A DNA stretch of 10,251 nucleotides from Euperipatoides rowelli (lineage: Eukaryota; Onychophora; Udeonychophora; Euonychophora; Peripatopsidae), in the NCBI GenBank assembly GCA_003024985.2, contig PXIH01S0008272.1, one strand, 5' to 3'. A program made the position numbers and the translations under genes. The notes under the pieces were generated by a model. That model worked only from the letters and a program-made list of their open reading frames with translations, was not told the DNA's origin and did no database searches. This document shows positions 8,041 to 10,251 of the stretch, piece after piece (within the stretch, counting starts at the first letter, position 1; the number at the start of each line of letters is the position of its first letter).

Positions 8041-8470
8041 TTTCTATATAGTACCAGGAGAAAAAAATAATGTTTAAAAACGTATGGCTGAGCATGTAAT
8101 CAGAGCAATATATTCGACAGGATCTACTCTTTCTCTAATCAACAGCGAACAAGTGTTTATTTGAGAAACCAATCTGGGATGCATGGATGGATGGATCATA
8201 AACTCGTCAAAATATTTGTATAGATTGTGGCATTTAAGTATCTCATAGTTACACCGGAGAAAATCACCATTATTAATAAGCCATCTGACTAATATATCTT
8301 ACTTCTACCGCATGCATTCTGTAGCGGCAGACCTGGCAGAAGAGAAATGATCACATGAAAAGAGGCAAAAGTGTTTAAGTCTTCTTCCAGTAGAGATGGG
8401 AAACCTGGAAGAGATTGTGAAAATGATCTAAAATCTTTCCCTCATTATGAAAACTCATTAAAACAACTGT
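8041..8470. other. Intergenic DNA with (ATGG)n, no gene seen
   Basis: A short (ATGG)3 microsatellite lies at 8183-8196. An open frame enters at 8371 and reads FKSSSSRDGKPGRDCENDL before running into the tandem array. It has a GTG, not an ATG, start and no family is recognised; it could be an old exon fragment but is not supported. Confidence 0.45.
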
Positions 8471-9087
8471 TGTTGGTAGCAGTTTTGTTGCAAAATATAG
8501 ATGAACTTATAAAGTTTTTATTGTTTCTTAATAGGTGGTGCTGCAATCACCAGAGTTCAAAATGGCTTCCATGCAGAAAGAAAAAAATATTATAGGTAAC
8601 AGCTAACAGTTTGTTGCAAAATATAGGTGAATTTATAAAGTTTTTATTGATTCTTAATAGGTGGTGCTGCAATCACCAGAGTTCAAAATGGCTTCCATGC
8701 AGGAAAAAAAACATTATAGGTAACAGCTAACAGTTTGTTGCAAAATATAGGTGAATTTATAAAGTTTTTATTGTTTCTTAATAAATGGTGCTGCAATCAC
8801 CAGAGTTCAAAATGGCTTCCATGCAGGAAAAAAAAACATTATAGGTAACAACTAACAGTTTGTTGCAAAATATAGGTGAATTTATAAAGTTTTTATTGTT
8901 TCTTAATAGGTGGTGTTTTAATCATCAAAATCCAAAATGGCTTCCATACAGGGGAAAAAAATATAGGTACAGTAGTAGCAAACAGTTTGTTGCAAAATAT
9001 AGGTACTTATAAAATGTTTGTTTCTTAATAGGTGGTAATGCAATCACCAGAATCCAAAATGGCTTCCATGCAGGAAAAAAATTATAG
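8471..9087 (+). repeat. Tandem array: five copies of a ~125-bp unit
   Basis: The anchor CAAAATATAG falls at 8491, 8617, 8741, 8866 and 8993, spacing 126, 124, 125 and 127. Units run 8471-8596, 8597-8720, 8721-8845, 8846-8967 and 8968-9087. Units 2 and 3 differ at only a few bases; units 4 and 5 are more diverged, and unit 1 is diverged at its start. Each unit contains a T-rich tract ending in TTTCTTAATAG, then GTGGTGCTGCAATCACC (GGTG/CACC inverted), TTCAAAATGGCTTCCATGC and an A run. Junctions read TATAGGTAAC. No stable reading frame runs through the array in either direction. Confidence 0.9.
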
Positions 9088-9122
9088 ATATTAGCAAAAT
9101 TCTGGTAATTGCAGGCTCCACG

Positions 9123-9423
9123 AAGGAAAAGCTGGAGGAATTCCATCACTGGGTGATTTTCTAGCAAGACGGACCACCACTACATGGGGAATTAATTTCT
9201 CGAGATTTTCTTAACGACACAATTATTAATTGTGGACTGGATAATGAGTGGACTGGATAATGCCATGTTAATCACTATCACCAAACATAAACTCCTTACT
9301 TTTTTTCTGTGGGGATATGTTAAGGATAAAACCTACTCAACACCAGTGCAATTCAGTCATGGGATACTCAGAAGTTACTACTGGATACACTGTTACAACA
9401 TGATGTTATTAACGTGTTTCTAG
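9123..9423 (+). pseudogene. Broken Tc1/mariner-type (IS630) transposase relic
   Basis: This is the C-terminal part of a DDE transposase in three frames. The first frame, from 9123, reads KEKLEEFHHWVIF, a stop (TAG 9162-9164) where Q is expected, then QDGPPLHGE, matching the family QQDGAPPH motif whose D is the second catalytic residue (9168-9170). A second frame at 9278 gives SPNINS, matching SPDLTP, with the third acidic residue changed to N (AAC 9284-9286). After a one-base loss the third frame reads FFLWGYVKDKTYSTPV, a hallmark of this group. Spacing between the two catalytic positions is about 38 codons. The N-terminal half and the helix-turn-helix part are absent, and stops, frameshifts and the lost acidic residue make it inactive. 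No terminal inverted repeats were found. Confidence 0.8.
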
Positions 9424-9582
9424 AGAAATGTGTTTGGGATGCTCATCAAAAAAAAAAAAGTTTGGCAACCACTGTTCGGATTTAATAATTTAGTAAAGAA
9501 TTATAAAAATCCATATATGTTTTTTAAAAGCTGTATATTATGTAGTTTAAATTCGTGACCTGATGTTTATATGCAGACAGTA
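9424..9582. other. Flank of transposase relic with A12 run
   Basis: An A run lies at 9449-9460 followed by GTTTGGCAACCACTG. This may be the end of the relic element or of a separate short retroposon; no TIR was found to settle it. Confidence 0.35.
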
Positions 9583-9876
9583 TTCACTTCCATTTTTATT
9601 CCACATGTTAAAGCTTAAACATGCTCAGCAGGTAATCCTAAATTCTAGACATTAATTTGTAGTATGGTAGATTCAATAAAAGACATTGAAGTAAGTATAA
9701 AAACATTTAGTTTAATACAAACTCTACGGAACATGGTATATTGACCTGGCCTAACATGCTCAGTAGGTAGGTAGCCTTATGTTCCCAGCATGCTCAGTAG
9801 TGTGGGCTTAGATCGTAAGATGAGCTGAGTCTAAAGACGTATAATAGGCCGCACGTTCACGTTCACTTCCATTTTT
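9583..9876 (+). repeat. Short interspersed direct repeats
   Basis: TTCACTTCCATTTTT occurs at 9583-9597 and 9862-9876, each followed within 20 bases by AAAGCTTA. AACATGCTCAGCAGGTA at 9618 and AACATGCTCAGTAGGTA at 9753 match at 16 of 17, and CATGCTCAGTAG recurs at 9789. They suggest a duplicated short element; boundaries are unclear and no tRNA-like promoter boxes were found. Confidence 0.5.
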
Positions 9877-10126
9877 TTTACAAAGCTTATGTTAAATTTC
9901 AAATGTGCCAAATAAGTAACGCTAGGTCCCCTACAAAATATATGCAATACTCCCCCCCCCCCCCTCTCCACCACACGCACACAACTCAAACTCTGGTAAC
10001 TTACATAAATTATTTATTTCCTACGTTAATAACTAAATGCTTACTTAATGAAACTCGCCTGACAATTTTTTTAAACTTTTTAACTGATTCTTCACTTTCG
10101 TATTCTTTTTTACATTTTTGAGCACA
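9877..10126. other. Intergenic DNA with a C-rich tract, no gene seen
   Basis: A long C run near 9952-9964 leads into CTCTCC and a short CACACGCACACA stretch. The open frame at 9903-10121 is low-complexity with no recognisable motif. Confidence 0.55.
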
Positions 10127-10187
10127 TTTTATAGTAGCGTTACTGTGATGGTCTGGGCTGTAACGACTGGTAATTACTACTATAAAA
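10127..10187. repeat. Bulged hairpin with 17 base pairs
   Basis: TTTTATAGTAG (10127-10137) pairs perfectly with CTACTATAAAA (10177-10187). The next bases CGTTAC (10138-10143) pair with GTAACG (10160-10165), leaving an 11-nt one-sided bulge and a 16-nt loop. The remaining 64 bases to the window end show nothing further. Confidence 0.65.
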
Positions 10188-10251
10188 AAAGAGACTGAAC
10201 AAAAGGCGTTCGTAAAAAGGTTATGATTATTTATTCTAGATAAAGGGATAG

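Noticed and set aside
8371-8595. 74-codon open frame, plus strand
   Set aside because: Runs into the first tandem unit, starts at GTG and has no recognised domain.
8925-9167. 80-codon open frame, minus strand
   Set aside because: Antisense of the tandem array and of the transposase relic.
9903-10121. 72-codon open frame, plus strand
   Set aside because: Built on a C-rich run and CA-rich stretch; low complexity, no motif.
1-10251. CRISPR array, bacterial operon or prophage
   Set aside because: No regularly spaced identical short repeats, no long ORFs and no ribosome-binding-site pattern; the only regular array is the 125-bp tandem repeat without spacers.

Overview
The window looks like AT-rich, non-coding DNA from an animal, most likely an invertebrate. 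No intact gene is visible. There is no bacterial-style ORF packing, and long A, T, G and C runs and degraded transposon remains are everywhere. The species cannot be named from the sequence. Every open frame present is short (under 100 codons) and lies in repeat, low-complexity or transposon-relic DNA.

Layout. 1-80: small fold-back. 82-482: MITE-like element with inverted ends and sub-terminal repeats. 494-722: two diverged copies of a 128-bp repeat. 723-2047: AT-rich DNA with an A18 run. 2048-2306: palindromic fold-back element. 2351-4261: likely hAT-type transposon remnant with CAGKG ends, degraded 8-bp flanking duplications and clusters of GAACC motifs just inside both ends. 4522-5248: a 727-bp element with terminal inverted repeats, a TTA duplication on both sides and an internal MADF-like relic, which points to PIF/Harbinger. 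5252-6410: AT-rich DNA holding a 90-nt nested inverted repeat. 6490-6560: TTC/TTA microsatellite. 6897-8040: two copies of a dispersed repeat with GACAGACAGAC-type tails; the first seems broken by two small MITEs, one with a G18 run. 8471-9087: five tandem copies of a ~125-bp unit. 9123-9423: broken Tc1/mariner-type transposase relic directly after the array. 9583-10251: short dispersed direct repeats, a C-rich tract and a bulged hairpin.

No genes act together here. The window reads as a stack of at least seven independent, mostly non-autonomous DNA transposon relics, some nested, plus one local tandem amplification. The strongest points are the Harbinger-like element, because end structure, target duplication and internal domain agree; the hAT-like element; and the 125-bp array with splice-site-like junctions. 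All mobile-element family names are inferred from motifs by eye, without any database search.
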